Assembly: GCA_023390335.1 (NCBI GenBank)
Contig: JAEWCZ010000024.1
Span: forward strand, 186,001-250,000
DNA from: Bacillota bacterium
GTDB taxonomy: Bacteria > Bacillota > Clostridia > Acetivibrionales > DSM-1351
Reading direction: 5' to 3'
DNA: 64,000 nt
Shown here: positions 34,908 through 44,607 of the stretch, in pieces
Layout of the letters: every line of letters starts with the position of its first letter
How positions within the stretch are numbered: the first letter of the stretch is position 1
Position numbers and translations under genes: made by a program
The notes under the pieces: generated by a model
What the model was told of the DNA's origin: nothing
The model's input: the letters and a program-made list of their open reading frames with translations, nothing else
Databases searched by the model: none

Positions 34908-37793
34908 ATGGGTGACAAAAATATAAAACTAGCTATATTTTCAAAAGGTGATGATAAATTCATCGAAGATATAACCAATAGACTGTCAGCGTCTTATGAT
35001 ATTAAAAAAATAACTATAAACATGCTTCACATGGAAAAGCTGGAAGAAGGTATGAATTGGGCTGATACTTGCTGGTTCGAATGGTGTGATGAACTTTTGG
35101 TATATGCCACCCGACTTGATATTGCAAAACATAAAAAAATAATTTGTAGGCTGCATAGCTATGAGGCATTTACAAATTATCCGGCAAGGGTTAATTGGAA
35201 TTGTGTGGACAGTCTTATATTCGTGTCAGAAACAATACGTAAATATGTAATTAACGCTTTTAAAATAAATGAAAAAATTACTACAGTAATACCAAACGGA
35301 GTAGACTTATCCCATTTCAACTTTCAAAACAGATTCCCCGGATTTAATGTTGCCTATGCAGGATACATTAATTATAAAAAAGGTCCAATGCTGCTTTTGC
35401 AGGTCTTCAAAGTACTACATGATTATGATAACCGGTACAATTTTTACATTGCAGGTAAGTTTCAAGACCCACGATACTCATTGTATTTCAACCAAATGGT
35501 GGCTGAGCTGGGATTGGAAAAAAACTATTATTTTGAAGGCTGGCAAAAGGATATGGATAAATGGCTTGAAGATAAAAACTATATAGTTTGTACCAGTATT
35601 CTTGAATCTCAGAATATGAGCGTAATGCAGGCAATGGCAAAGGGTATAAAGCCCATTATACACAATTTTGTAGGTGCTTCAGAGATTTATCCACACAAAT
35701 ATTTGTGGAATACGGTTAATGAGGCAGCTTTGAAAATTACAGATGATAAATATGATTCTGCTGAATACAGAAATTTTATTGCTGATAATTACTCACTTGA
35801 TACACAGCTTAAATCGATACAGACATTATTACAAGATGTATCAACCAGAAATAAACACGTTACAGGCTTTGATTATAAGAATTATTGGAACAAGAGATTG
35901 AATTCGAAATTCGACATTGAAGGTGTAGGCTTTATAGGCTTAGGTGAGATATACAATCAATTCCTTTACAAGAACAGAATTGATTTGCTGGATGCAATAT
36001 TGAATAAATTATTTGATAATATCAACAGTAAAAGAGTTTTGGAACTAGGACCCGGAACCGGTATTTTTACAGAACTATTCCATAATAATGCCGCTAGATA
36101 TGAAGCCATCGACATTTCGGAAAAGTCAGTCTCGGAATTGAGTAAAGAATACCCGGCATACTTATTCAGGAATGGGGATATAAGCGATGAAACGTACTAT
36201 AGCGGTAAATATGATTTAATATTCGCTGCCGATGTATTGCTTCATTTAACAGATGAAACTCGGTATAAAAAGGTATTGGAAAATATCTCAACTCATCTGG
36301 ATACTAACGGATTTTGCATATTATTTGACCCAATAAGTGTTTTACAGGTAAAAAGTAAGTCTCCCCATATGGTAATAAGAGATAGGGAGTACATAGAAAA
36401 AAATTTGGAAGCGTGCGGTTTGGAATTAATGGAAATGCTTCCGGTTTCGTACTTCATGAACTACCCTTTTGACATGGATCTGGTGGGAAAAACAGGAGAG
36501 GCTGCTATGCAATTGTTTAATACCCTACCTGAAATATTCAAGGATAGTGAATTGAGTAACTATGAGAAAAATATTATAGGGCAGTACTTGATGTTAAAAG
36601 ACAGACTGCTAACATGCAACAAGGATTTGGGGTTAACTGAAAAGCTCCTTATTATAAAAAAGAAAATAAACCCTTGCAAAATAAGTATTAAGCTGCAAGA
36701 AATATATCATACGGACGATATTAGGGAGCAAATTGCCCCGATTGAAAAGCAAATACAGCAAAATCAAAAATTATGGCACAAATTCTCAGGGAAAGCGGAT
36801 ATTATCATGTTTCTCGAAAAGAATGCTGATCCGACCTTTGAATATATACACGAAAAGTTGAATGATTTTATTTCCTATGAAACTAATGATTTTGATACTT
36901 TTGATTTTTCTAATGCCCAAGTAATCATAGGTAAAAGAGAGAAATTTCAAAGATATGAATTAATAGAATTTATCTTAAATAACAATCAAAATAAAAAGTT
37001 AATTATAAATAATATCTGGTATGACTTTTACAATAAAGAGTATATACTTCCCTCGCAGATTAAAAACAGCAAAAACTCTGATGAAATCCTTTCAATAACA
37101 AGAGAGATATTAGACAAGGACGCTGTATATAAGAACAATATTTCAGGCTTTATACCAGACCTGGAAATCAAGGCAGAGGTAGAGCAAAATTATCTTGCCT
37201 ATATGTGGGAAAGAGGAATACCGGCTTCACAATTTCTACCCATAAATGTTTACCTTAGAATTGTGGAGAGATATACCTTTGCTTCAAGCTTCATGAACAA
37301 TGAAAGCAGAGTTTTGGAAGCCCCATGTGGCTTCGGTTATGGAGCTGCATATTTATCAAAGGTATGTAAAAGTGTAGAGGCAATAGATATAGCAGAGGAT
37401 AATATTAAATTTGCAAAGCAGGCCTACAGGCAATCAAACGTACACTGGAATAATGGGGATGTTACCTGTCTACCCTATCATGACGGGGAATTTGATGTAT
37501 ATGTTTCATTTGAAGTATTTGAACATTTGGCCGTTGAAATGACAGTTAAGCATGTAGAAGAAGCATATAGGGTTTTGAAAAAATCGGGGAAATTCATTAT
37601 ATCTACACCAAACAAAGCAATGAGAAGAAATGTTCATAATCCTTTTCATATAAAAGAATATGAATTTGAAGAATTTAGTATGATATTGAACAAGGTATTT
37701 GATTCAGTAGAATTCTATTCAGTAGAGAATTTTAAAGTGGAAAAAGGAATGAAGAAAACAGCATATAATATGATAGCAGTCTGTGAAAAATAA
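34908..37793 (+). CDS. Tripartite glycosyltransferase-methyltransferase-methyltransferase
   Basis: A 961 aa cytoplasmic protein. Residues 1-310 are a GT4-type glycosyltransferase: TTVIPNGVDLSHF, NVAYAGYINYKKGPMLLLQV, and the Glu-containing donor site LESQNMSVMQAMAKG. Residues about 365-500 are a SAM methyltransferase (VLELGPGTGIFTELF; DLIFAADVLLHL). A linker follows, and about 795-961 is a second SAM methyltransferase (VLEAPCGFGYGAAYL; FDVYVSFEVFEHL). It probably builds and methylates a surface glycan. It diverges from the collagen-like gene, its likely acceptor partner (inferred). Its stop abuts copy C of the foldback element. Confidence 0.83.
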   Translation: MGDKNIKLAIFSKGDDKFIEDITNRLSASYDIKKITINMLHMEKLEEGMNWADTCWFEWCDELLVYATRLDIAKHKKIICRLHSYEAFTNYPARVNWNCVDSLIFVSETIRKYVINAFKINEKITTVIPNGVDLSHFNFQNRFPGFNVAYAGYINYKKGPMLLLQVFKVLHDYDNRYNFYIAGKFQDPRYSLYFNQMVAELGLEKNYYFEGWQKDMDKWLEDKNYIVCTSILESQNMSVMQAMAKGIKPIIHNFVGASEIYPHKYLWNTVNEAALKITDDKYDSAEYRNFIADNYSLDTQLKSIQTLLQDVSTRNKHVTGFDYKNYWNKRLNSKFDIEGVGFIGLGEIYNQFLYKNRIDLLDAILNKLFDNINSKRVLELGPGTGIFTELFHNNAARYEAIDISEKSVSELSKEYPAYLFRNGDISDETYYSGKYDLIFAADVLLHLTDETRYKKVLENISTHLDTNGFCILFDPISVLQVKSKSPHMVIRDREYIEKNLEACGLELMEMLPVSYFMNYPFDMDLVGKTGEAAMQLFNTLPEIFKDSELSNYEKNIIGQYLMLKDRLLTCNKDLGLTEKLLIIKKKINPCKISIKLQEIYHTDDIREQIAPIEKQIQQNQKLWHKFSGKADIIMFLEKNADPTFEYIHEKLNDFISYETNDFDTFDFSNAQVIIGKREKFQRYELIEFILNNNQNKKLIINNIWYDFYNKEYILPSQIKNSKNSDEILSITREILDKDAVYKNNISGFIPDLEIKAEVEQNYLAYMWERGIPASQFLPINVYLRIVERYTFASSFMNNESRVLEAPCGFGYGAAYLSKVCKSVEAIDIAEDNIKFAKQAYRQSNVHWNNGDVTCLPYHDGEFDVYVSFEVFEHLAVEMTVKHVEEAYRVLKKSGKFIISTPNKAMRRNVHNPFHIKEYEFEEFSMILNKVFDSVEFYSVENFKVEKGMKKTAYNMIAVCEK

Positions 37794-37798
37794 GGAGG

Positions 37799-38094
37799 GG
37801 GTTGTTGTAAATTAGTTTTTTATTAACCTGTGCGTGAGTATAAAATTGTATCAATGAAAGCTTGGTTAAAGATATTTGCAGATGTTTATAGGCGAAGACG
37901 GGTATTTTACCGGAAAACCTATCACGAAGTAGGTTTTAGCGAACTATGAATCATGGATGATGAATGTGAGCGACGGTAAAATACCCCAAGATGAGCCTTT
38001 AGAAACTCTTGCAAATATCTTGGAAGCAAGCATTGATATAATTTTATACGGGAGTACAGGTGTTAAAACAAAAAACTTTGTTTTGCAACAACCC
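37799..38094. mobile_element. MITE-like foldback element, copy C (full length)
   Basis: A roughly 296-base element with ends GGGTTGTTG and CAACAACCC and about 85 bases of imperfect inverted repeat on each side. The shared blocks are TATAAAATTGTATCAATG on the left and CATTGATATAATTTTATACG on the right. The centre has GGTATTTTACCG and CGGTAAAATACC with AACCTATCACGAAGTAGGTT between. No coding capacity. It begins five bases after the stop of the tripartite enzyme and ends 24 bases before the trpA stop, so it may also act as a read-through transcript hairpin. Confidence 0.8.
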
Positions 38095-38117
38095 TTGGTA
38101 TATATCGAAAACTTTTC

Positions 38118-38888
38118 TTAAATTATAGACTGTTTAATATTATTGACATAATCATATAAAGGTGTCGCAGCATCATTGCCATATTCTTCGATAATTTTTA
38201 CAATAGCACTTCCAACAATAATACCATCAGCATATTTAGCGATCTCTGATGCCTGCTGAGATGTGGATATACCGAACCCTACAGCTACCGGAACATTAGT
38301 GGCAGACCTGACAGAAGATACAATTGACTGCAGGTCTGTTTTTATTTCACTACGAACACCAGTGACTCCCTTTGAGGATACGCAGTAGACAAAGCCCTTT
38401 GCGCAGGAAGCTAACTTATTAATACGCTCCTCAGAAGTTGGTGCAATTAATGATATGATATCAACATTATATTTATCACTAAAAGGCATCAGTTCGCCTT
38501 TTTCCTCAAATGGAATATCAGGAATTATAACACCGTCAATACCATGCTCACTGCATTCCCTGAAAAAGTGGTCATAACCATAGGTGAATACAGGATTAAG
38601 ATAGGTTAGGAAAACAAGGGGAACCTGGGTTTTTTGCCTTATTCTTTTAACTGTTTCAAATACTTTATCCATGGTAGTTCCGTTTGCTAATGCCCTTATG
38701 TTTGCTCTTTGAATTACCTCACCCTCTGCAATTGGATCTGAAAACGGAATACCAATTTCTATAAGGTCAGCACCCGCTTTGACCATTTCCAGAACAAATT
38801 CCTCAGTCTTATCCAAGGACGGATCACCTGCTGTAAGAAAACCTATAAAAGCCTTACCATTTTTAAATGCATTACTGATTTTACTCAT
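38118..38888 (-). CDS. trpA: Tryptophan synthase alpha subunit
   Basis: A 256 aa TIM-barrel enzyme that cleaves indole-3-glycerol phosphate to indole and glyceraldehyde 3-phosphate. The catalytic Glu is in DLIEIGIPFSDPIAEG (Glu44) and the catalytic Asp in GVIIPDIPFEE; the phosphate site is VAVGFGISTSQQ. It is the last gene of the trp operon and overlaps trpB by 8 bases, matching the alpha2beta2 complex in which indole is channelled. Confidence 0.97.
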   Translation of the reverse strand: MSKISNAFKNGKAFIGFLTAGDPSLDKTEEFVLEMVKAGADLIEIGIPFSDPIAEGEVIQRANIRALANGTTMDKVFETVKRIRQKTQVPLVFLTYLNPVFTYGYDHFFRECSEHGIDGVIIPDIPFEEKGELMPFSDKYNVDIISLIAPTSEERINKLASCAKGFVYCVSSKGVTGVRSEIKTDLQSIVSSVRSATNVPVAVGFGISTSQQASEIAKYADGIIVGSAIVKIIEEYGNDAATPLYDYVNNIKQSII

Positions 38889-40065
38889 CTATATTCACCC
38901 CCATATATTTAGCAATAGCGGCAACATCCTTGTCTCCTCTTCCTGACAGGCAAATCACTATTATTTTGTCATTTGCCATTTTAGGTGCAATTTTCATTGC
39001 ATGAGCAACTGCATGGGAGCTTTCAATTGCCGGAATGATACCTTCTGTTCGGGACAGATATTTAAAGGCTGCAACCGCCTCGTCATCCGTTACGGGAACA
39101 TACTTGGCACGGTTAGTGTCATGCAGGGAAGCATGTTCTGGCCCTATACCGGGGTAATCCAATCCTGCTGAAATAGAGTATACAGGAGCAATTTGCCCAT
39201 ACTCGTCCTGACAGAAATACGATTTCATACCGTGGAATATTCCAAGCTGTCCTTTTGCTATGGTAGCTGCATGCAATTCAGTGTCTACACCTTTTCCGGC
39301 AGCTTCACACCCTATCAGTTCAACTGATTTGTCTCCGATAAAGTCGTAAAAAAGCCCCATAGCATTACTGCCGCCCCCAACACAAGCCATAGCCACATCC
39401 GGAAGCCTGCCTTCTTTTTCAAGCATTTGTTCCCTGACTTCCTTACCTATGACACTCTGATAATCTCTTACAATCATTGGGAAGGGGTGAGGCCCCATAA
39501 CGGAACCCAGTACATAGGCGGTATCTTCCATTCTGGAAGCCCACTCACGAAATGTCTCATTAACTGCATCTTTCAGGGTTTGTGTTCCGCTTGTAACCGG
39601 GTGAACTTTTGCTCCCAAAAGCTCCATTCTGAAAACATTCAGAGCCTGACGCTTAGTATCCTCCAAGCCCATAAAAATTTCACAATCCAGACCCATAAGA
39701 GCCGCAGCAGTTGCGGTAGCCACACCGTGCTGCCCTGCACCTGTCTCTGCTATTACACGCTTTTTGCCCATTTTCTTTGCCAAAAGCACCTGCCCCAGAA
39801 CATTGTTTATCTTGTGAGAGCCTGTATGATTCAGGTCTTCACGCTTTAGATATATTTTTGCTCCACCCAAATCCTCTGTCATTTTTTTTGCAAAATAGAG
39901 AAGAGATGGTCTTCCTGCGTATTCTTTCAACAAGGTATCAAGCTCTCTGTTGAAGTCAAAATCATTCTTATAGTAGTTATAACTCTCCTCGAGTTCACTT
40001 ATGGTATTCATTAGGATTTCAGGAATATATTGCCCGCCATGTTTTCCATACCTACCTTTTAACAT
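38881..40065 (-). CDS. trpB: Tryptophan synthase beta subunit
   Basis: A 394 aa PLP enzyme that condenses indole and serine to tryptophan. The PLP lysine is Lys85 in NHTGSHKINNVLGQ; the phosphate-binding glycines are in CVGGGSNAMG. It has the COMM domain and start (GRYGKHGGQYIPE) typical of TrpB1. Its start directly follows the trpF stop, and its end overlaps trpA. Confidence 0.97.
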   Translation of the reverse strand: MLKGRYGKHGGQYIPEILMNTISELEESYNYYKNDFDFNRELDTLLKEYAGRPSLLYFAKKMTEDLGGAKIYLKREDLNHTGSHKINNVLGQVLLAKKMGKKRVIAETGAGQHGVATATAAALMGLDCEIFMGLEDTKRQALNVFRMELLGAKVHPVTSGTQTLKDAVNETFREWASRMEDTAYVLGSVMGPHPFPMIVRDYQSVIGKEVREQMLEKEGRLPDVAMACVGGGSNAMGLFYDFIGDKSVELIGCEAAGKGVDTELHAATIAKGQLGIFHGMKSYFCQDEYGQIAPVYSISAGLDYPGIGPEHASLHDTNRAKYVPVTDDEAVAAFKYLSRTEGIIPAIESSHAVAHAMKIAPKMANDKIIVICLSGRGDKDVAAIAKYMGVNIDE

Positions 40066-40683
40066 TTACTTCACACTCCTTACCAAATTTACAATATTTA
40101 AAATTTTATTTCTGTCCTTTAAACAATCTGTTTCTACGCCACTACTGACATCCAGACAGTAGGGCCTTATATTTTTTATTGCTGTCTCTGCATTTTCGGC
40201 TGATATTCCTCCTGCCAGAAAGAAAGGTCTGGCTGTATCTGAAATCAGTCTCCAGTCAAATGCTTTGCCTGTTCCTCCATAGTCATTGCCGGAGTAGGTA
40301 TCCAGAAGCAAATAGTCACAGGGAAGGGAGCAGGCTGCTTTTACCGATTCACTATCCCTGACTCTGACCGCTTTTATAATTGGGTTATTTATTTTCTGAC
40401 GCAGTGCCTCTATATAATCTGCCCTTTCGTCTCCGTGAAGTTGGATGATATCAATAATACCCTTTTTGCATAGTGTGGTTATCTTATCTATATCCTCATT
40501 TACAAAAACTCCAACCGGAGTGATACTTGAATCCAAGCGGTTTCTGAGCTGTTCTGCAATTTCAGAAGTTACCTGCCTTTTGCTTTTTGCAAATACAAAA
40601 CCTATATAATCCGGCAGAGCTTCATTTACATATTGAATATCCTGGGGTCTTGTCAGACCGCAGATTTTTATTTTTACAGACAT
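40066..40683 (-). CDS. trpF: Phosphoribosylanthranilate isomerase
   Basis: A 205 aa TIM-barrel isomerase carrying out the Amadori step on phosphoribosylanthranilate. KIKICGLTRPQDI holds the catalytic Cys, and DTYSGNDYGGTGKAFDW the catalytic Asp and phosphate loop. PFFLAGGISAENA and DVSSGVET are also diagnostic. ATG 40683 follows GGAGG by 6 bases; a longer in-frame start at 40701 is rejected. No gap to trpB. Confidence 0.96.
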   Translation of the reverse strand: MSVKIKICGLTRPQDIQYVNEALPDYIGFVFAKSKRQVTSEIAEQLRNRLDSSITPVGVFVNEDIDKITTLCKKGIIDIIQLHGDERADYIEALRQKINNPIIKAVRVRDSESVKAACSLPCDYLLLDTYSGNDYGGTGKAFDWRLISDTARPFFLAGGISAENAETAIKNIRPYCLDVSSGVETDCLKDRNKILNIVNLVRSVK

Positions 40684-40706
40684 AAGAATCCTCCAAGCCA
40701 AATGTA

Positions 40707-41498
40707 CTAGTTTTGTGCAGAGCCACGCAGCTTTTCCAGTTCAGCCGCTACATTGCCGCTTCTCATAAGGGTTTCACCAATGAGGACAGCATTTGCCCCT
40801 GTTTCTCGTAACACTGAAATATCCTGTGTATTGCGGATACCGCTTTCTGATACAAAGCTTATGTCAGGAGGTACAAGTTTTCTAAGACGTACACTGTTTG
40901 TTATATCAACCTCAAAGGTTTTCAGATTCCTGTTGTTAACGCCAATTATCCTGCTGCCTGCATCAATAGCACTTTTAACTTCATTTTCATCATGAGTTTC
41001 CACAAGACAAGACAGACCAAGGCTATCAGCAATCTTAATATACTCTTTCAAAGTATCAGTATTCAACAAGGCACATATAAGCAATACACAATCTGCACCG
41101 ATTAAAGCCGCTTCATAAATCTGATATGGGTCAATGGTAAAATCTTTTCTAAGAACTGGAATATTTACTTTGCTTTTAATGTCTTTCAAATATTGGTCAC
41201 TGCCAAGAAAAAATTCAGGTTCCGTCAAAACTGAGATTGCTCCGGCCCCCGCAGCTTCATAATCTTTGGCTATTTCAATATAAGGAAAATTCTCAGAAAT
41301 AAGTCCTTTTGAAGGAGAAGCTTTTTTTATCTCACATATAAAAGTAAGCTCACCCTTCTTCAATGCTTTCTCAAAAGCAAAAGGATTCTTATTTACCAAT
41401 TTTAAAGCTTCAGATTTTACGAAATCAAAAGGAACTTCTTTTTTTAGATTCTCAACACGTATTTTTGTACTATCAGCAATTTTGTCCAATATCATCAT
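40707..41498 (-). CDS. trpC: Indole-3-glycerol phosphate synthase
   Basis: A 263 aa enzyme that closes the indole ring from the carboxyphenylamino-deoxyribulose phosphate. Motifs are FICEIKKASPSKGLI, YEAAGAGAISVLTEPEFF, VLRKDFTIDPYQI (catalytic Lys), IIGVNNRNLKTFEVD and SESGIRNTQDI. The start shares ATGA with the trpD stop; a second ATG follows at once. Confidence 0.96.
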   Translation of the reverse strand: MMILDKIADSTKIRVENLKKEVPFDFVKSEALKLVNKNPFAFEKALKKGELTFICEIKKASPSKGLISENFPYIEIAKDYEAAGAGAISVLTEPEFFLGSDQYLKDIKSKVNIPVLRKDFTIDPYQIYEAALIGADCVLLICALLNTDTLKEYIKIADSLGLSCLVETHDENEVKSAIDAGSRIIGVNNRNLKTFEVDITNSVRLRKLVPPDISFVSESGIRNTQDISVLRETGANAVLIGETLMRSGNVAAELEKLRGSAQN

Positions 41499-42520
41499 GG
41501 CACCTCTTGATTAAAGCTATTTGATAGCTCTATAAATTTGTCCAGCTGAGCCTTAGCAGCACCGCTGTCAATAAGCTGTTCAGCCATTTTAACACAATCC
41601 CTTAGTGTAATCTGATTGTATGACATATAAAGGCATAGTGCAGAATTCAGTACAACAATATCCCTCTTAGGCCCCTTACTGCCATTGAGAATATCCAGAG
41701 CTATTAAGGCATTTTCCTTTGGGTCACCCCCAACCAATTCCTTTAACGAGCATCTTGAAAAACCCAATTGCTCGGGGGAGAGGAAAAAGCTATTAATGCT
41801 GCCATTGCTGACTTCACATATTGTGGTGGTGTCGCAGAGAGTTACTTCGTCCAGACCATCGTGACCGTGGACAACCATTGCTCTCTTAACTCCCAGATTT
41901 AGTAGAACTCTGGCAAGAGGCTCCACGAGATTTTCATCATATACACCTAAAAGCTGCATATTTGCTCCAGCCGGATTAGCCAGAGGCCCTAGTATATTAA
42001 AAATAGTTCTCACTGAAAGTTCCTTGCGAACTGGAGCGGCGTACTTCATTGAAGCATGATAAGTTGGGGCAAACATAAAACACATTCCGATTTTTTGCAG
42101 TATTTCTGCACTTTGCTCGGCGGACAATGCAATATTAATACCCAATGCTTCCAGAAGGTCGGCACTGCCGCATTTGCTGGAAACAGAACGTCCTCCGTGC
42201 TTCGCAACGGGTACGCCGCCTGCTGAAACCACAAATGAGGAGACTGTTGAGATATTAAAGGTGTTGGCTTCATCTCCGCCAGTACCGACGATATCCAGAA
42301 CATCCTTTTCAGGGTGGATGCGCTTGCACTTTTGCCTCATAACAGTTGCACATGCAGTTATTTCGTCAATGGTTTCCCCTTTCATTCTCATGGCAGTGAG
42401 GAATGAGCCTATTTGTGCAGTTGTAGCACGACCCTCCATGATTTCCTCCATAACCCGGGTGGTTTTATCCAGATCCAAATCCTGTTTGTTGATTACCTGA
42501 TAAATAGCTTCCTGAATCAA
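41495..42520 (-). CDS. trpD: Anthranilate phosphoribosyltransferase
   Basis: A 341 aa transferase joining PRPP and anthranilate. The PRPP site is DIVGTGGDEANTFNIST (about 80-96), with VAKHGGRSVSSKCGSADLLE and NILGPLANPAGANMQ. The start codon is TTG, overlapping the trpG stop as TTGA, with GAGGT five bases upstream, so translation is likely coupled. Confidence 0.96.
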   Translation of the reverse strand: MIQEAIYQVINKQDLDLDKTTRVMEEIMEGRATTAQIGSFLTAMRMKGETIDEITACATVMRQKCKRIHPEKDVLDIVGTGGDEANTFNISTVSSFVVSAGGVPVAKHGGRSVSSKCGSADLLEALGINIALSAEQSAEILQKIGMCFMFAPTYHASMKYAAPVRKELSVRTIFNILGPLANPAGANMQLLGVYDENLVEPLARVLLNLGVKRAMVVHGHDGLDEVTLCDTTTICEVSNGSINSFFLSPEQLGFSRCSLKELVGGDPKENALIALDILNGSKGPKRDIVVLNSALCLYMSYNQITLRDCVKMAEQLIDSGAAKAQLDKFIELSNSFNQEVP

Positions 42521-43098
42521 TTTACCTCACCGCCTATTCTTAAAAAATTATCCAAAATCTTAATACCATTGGGTGTTAAAACTGACTCCGGATGAAATTG
42601 CAGTCCGTAAACATTGTAATCTCGGTGTTTGATTCCCATTACTTCACCGCCGTCATCCTCGCCTATAACCAATAGTTCATCTGGGAGAGTATTGCGTACT
42701 GCTGATAGTGAATGGTATCTTGCACCTTCTATAATGGGAGGTAGACCTCTGAAAACTGCACTGCCGTTTGCAATGTGTATTAAGCTTTTTTTACCGTGCA
42801 TTAATACCTTTGCATATGATACGGTGGCTCCAAAAGCCTCGCAGATTGCCTGATGTCCGAGGCATACTCCTAAAATCGGCTTTACTTTATAGAAATGCTT
42901 TATTACTGCTTCGCATATACCTGCATCTGAAGGGCGTCCGGGCCCGGGGGAAAGGATAATATGAGAAGGATTTAATTCTTGTATTTCCTCAATAGTAATC
43001 TCATCATTTCTCACAACTTTTATATCGCTATTTATAGTACCTATAAGCTGATAAAGGTTATAAGAAAAACTGTCATAGTTATCAATTAATAAAATCAT
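42517..43098 (-). CDS. trpG: Anthranilate synthase glutaminase component
   Basis: A 193 aa class I glutamine amidotransferase giving ammonia to TrpE. The nucleophile is Cys79 in LGVCLGHQAI, and the His/Glu pair is in QFHPES. It could also serve p-aminobenzoate synthesis as an amphibolic subunit. The start shares one base with the trpE stop (TAATG). Confidence 0.95.
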   Translation of the reverse strand: MILLIDNYDSFSYNLYQLIGTINSDIKVVRNDEITIEEIQELNPSHIILSPGPGRPSDAGICEAVIKHFYKVKPILGVCLGHQAICEAFGATVSYAKVLMHGKKSLIHIANGSAVFRGLPPIIEGARYHSLSAVRNTLPDELLVIGEDDGGEVMGIKHRDYNVYGLQFHPESVLTPNGIKILDNFLRIGGEVN

Positions 43099-44564
43099 TA
43101 GTCAATCCCCCTTTCAGACATTTCTATAGAGCTTATTATGGCTCTTGCCTTATTTACCGTCTCAATATATTCTGTTTCTGGAACACTGTCTGCAACGATA
43201 CCCCCGCCGGATTGGACATATACTTTCTTATCCTTGAGAATGGCTGTTCTTATTGTAATGCAGGTGTCCATATTTCCCGTAAAATCAATGTATCCTATTG
43301 CACCGCCGTAAATCCCACGTCTGTATCCCTCAACTTCATTTATTATCTGACAGGCACGGATTTTAGGTGCTCCTGAGAGTGTTCCGGCAGGGAGAATAGC
43401 AGTTATGGCATCAAGCTGATCCATATCCTTGCGCAGCTTGCCTGTGACTTTGGACTCTATATGAATTACGTGGGAGAACTTCTTTATACTCAGATAGTTC
43501 TTAACCTCAACTGATCCGAATTCACTGATCCTTCCCAAATCGTTCCTCCCTAGGTCTACAAGCATGTTATGTTCTGAAAGCTCTTTTTCATCACTTAACA
43601 GATTTTCAATCAATTCTTTATCTTTTTCCTCGGTTTCCCCACGGGGTCTTGTTCCGGCGATAGGGAAGGTGGAAAGTTCACCGTTTTCCAGCTTAATAAG
43701 TGTCTCAGGTGAGGACCCTGCTATCTCCAAATCATTAAACTTTACAAAGAACATATATGGAGAAGGATTAGTCGTTCTTAAGGTCCTGTAGGCATCTAAA
43801 AGGCTTCCTTCAAAGTCTGCCGTCTGCCTGTTGGATGGAACAGCCTGAAATATATCACCTTCAAAAATGTAATGCTTAACCTTTTCCACAATTTTTGAAT
43901 ACTGCTCTATGGTGAATTTAGGGACAAAGGGTGATAAGAGTCTTGAGACAGACTTTTCAATTGGGATATCCCTTTTAATCAGATTTACTGTACGGTCTAT
44001 TTCCTTTAGGGCCTTTTGATAATTTTCTTCAAGATTATCGGTTTTTATATTTACAATTACTACAATTTTTTGCTTAAAATGGTCGAAAGCTATTACCTTG
44101 TCAAAAAGCATTAAATCCACATCGTTAAAATTTGTTTCGTCTATTCCGTCAAGTTTTAGGGTTCTTTCTGAGTATTTGATATAATCATATGCGAAATACC
44201 CTACAAAGCCTCCTGTAAAAGGCGGGAGAAAGCTGAGTCTGGGGCTTCTGTATTGGTTCAGAATTTCTCTGATGTAGCTATTGGGATCATTTGTGAAAAC
44301 CTTTTTTGAACATTCGCCCTTTATTTCAAGATTTCCATCCTTGAAGGAAAGTTCAATAACGGGATCAAACCCTAGAAATGAGTACCGACCCCATTTTTCA
44401 CCACTTTCAACGCTTTCCAGAAGATAATAACGGCTACTTACCGCCTTGAGACTTTGAAGTACTGCAATTGGTGTTTTAATATCTGAGAAGATTTCACAGC
44501 TAACAGGGACAATTGTATACCCAGCAGACAGCTTTTTTGCCTCCTCCAAGCTTGGTTTGTACAT
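43098..44564 (-). CDS. trpE: Anthranilate synthase component I
   Basis: A 488 aa chorismate-using enzyme making anthranilate with TrpG. The C-terminal domain has MFFVKFNDLEIAGSSPETL, FPIAGTRPRGETEEKD, ELSEHNMLVDLGRNDLGRI and TLSGAPKIRA. The N-terminal part carries the tryptophan-feedback site region (LESVESGEKWGRYSFLG). It is first in the trpEGDCFBA operon, 16 bases after the T-box terminator. Confidence 0.97.
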   Translation of the reverse strand: MYKPSLEEAKKLSAGYTIVPVSCEIFSDIKTPIAVLQSLKAVSSRYYLLESVESGEKWGRYSFLGFDPVIELSFKDGNLEIKGECSKKVFTNDPNSYIREILNQYRSPRLSFLPPFTGGFVGYFAYDYIKYSERTLKLDGIDETNFNDVDLMLFDKVIAFDHFKQKIVVIVNIKTDNLEENYQKALKEIDRTVNLIKRDIPIEKSVSRLLSPFVPKFTIEQYSKIVEKVKHYIFEGDIFQAVPSNRQTADFEGSLLDAYRTLRTTNPSPYMFFVKFNDLEIAGSSPETLIKLENGELSTFPIAGTRPRGETEEKDKELIENLLSDEKELSEHNMLVDLGRNDLGRISEFGSVEVKNYLSIKKFSHVIHIESKVTGKLRKDMDQLDAITAILPAGTLSGAPKIRACQIINEVEGYRRGIYGGAIGYIDFTGNMDTCITIRTAILKDKKVYVQSGGGIVADSVPETEYIETVNKARAIISSIEMSERGID

Positions 44565-44607
44565 AATACCACTCCTTTTTTGTACAAGATTTATTTTCTA
44601 TAAAAAC

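Noticed and set aside
39427..39849. 140-codon plus-strand open frame inside trpB
   Set aside because: Antisense shadow of a certain gene; no protein features.
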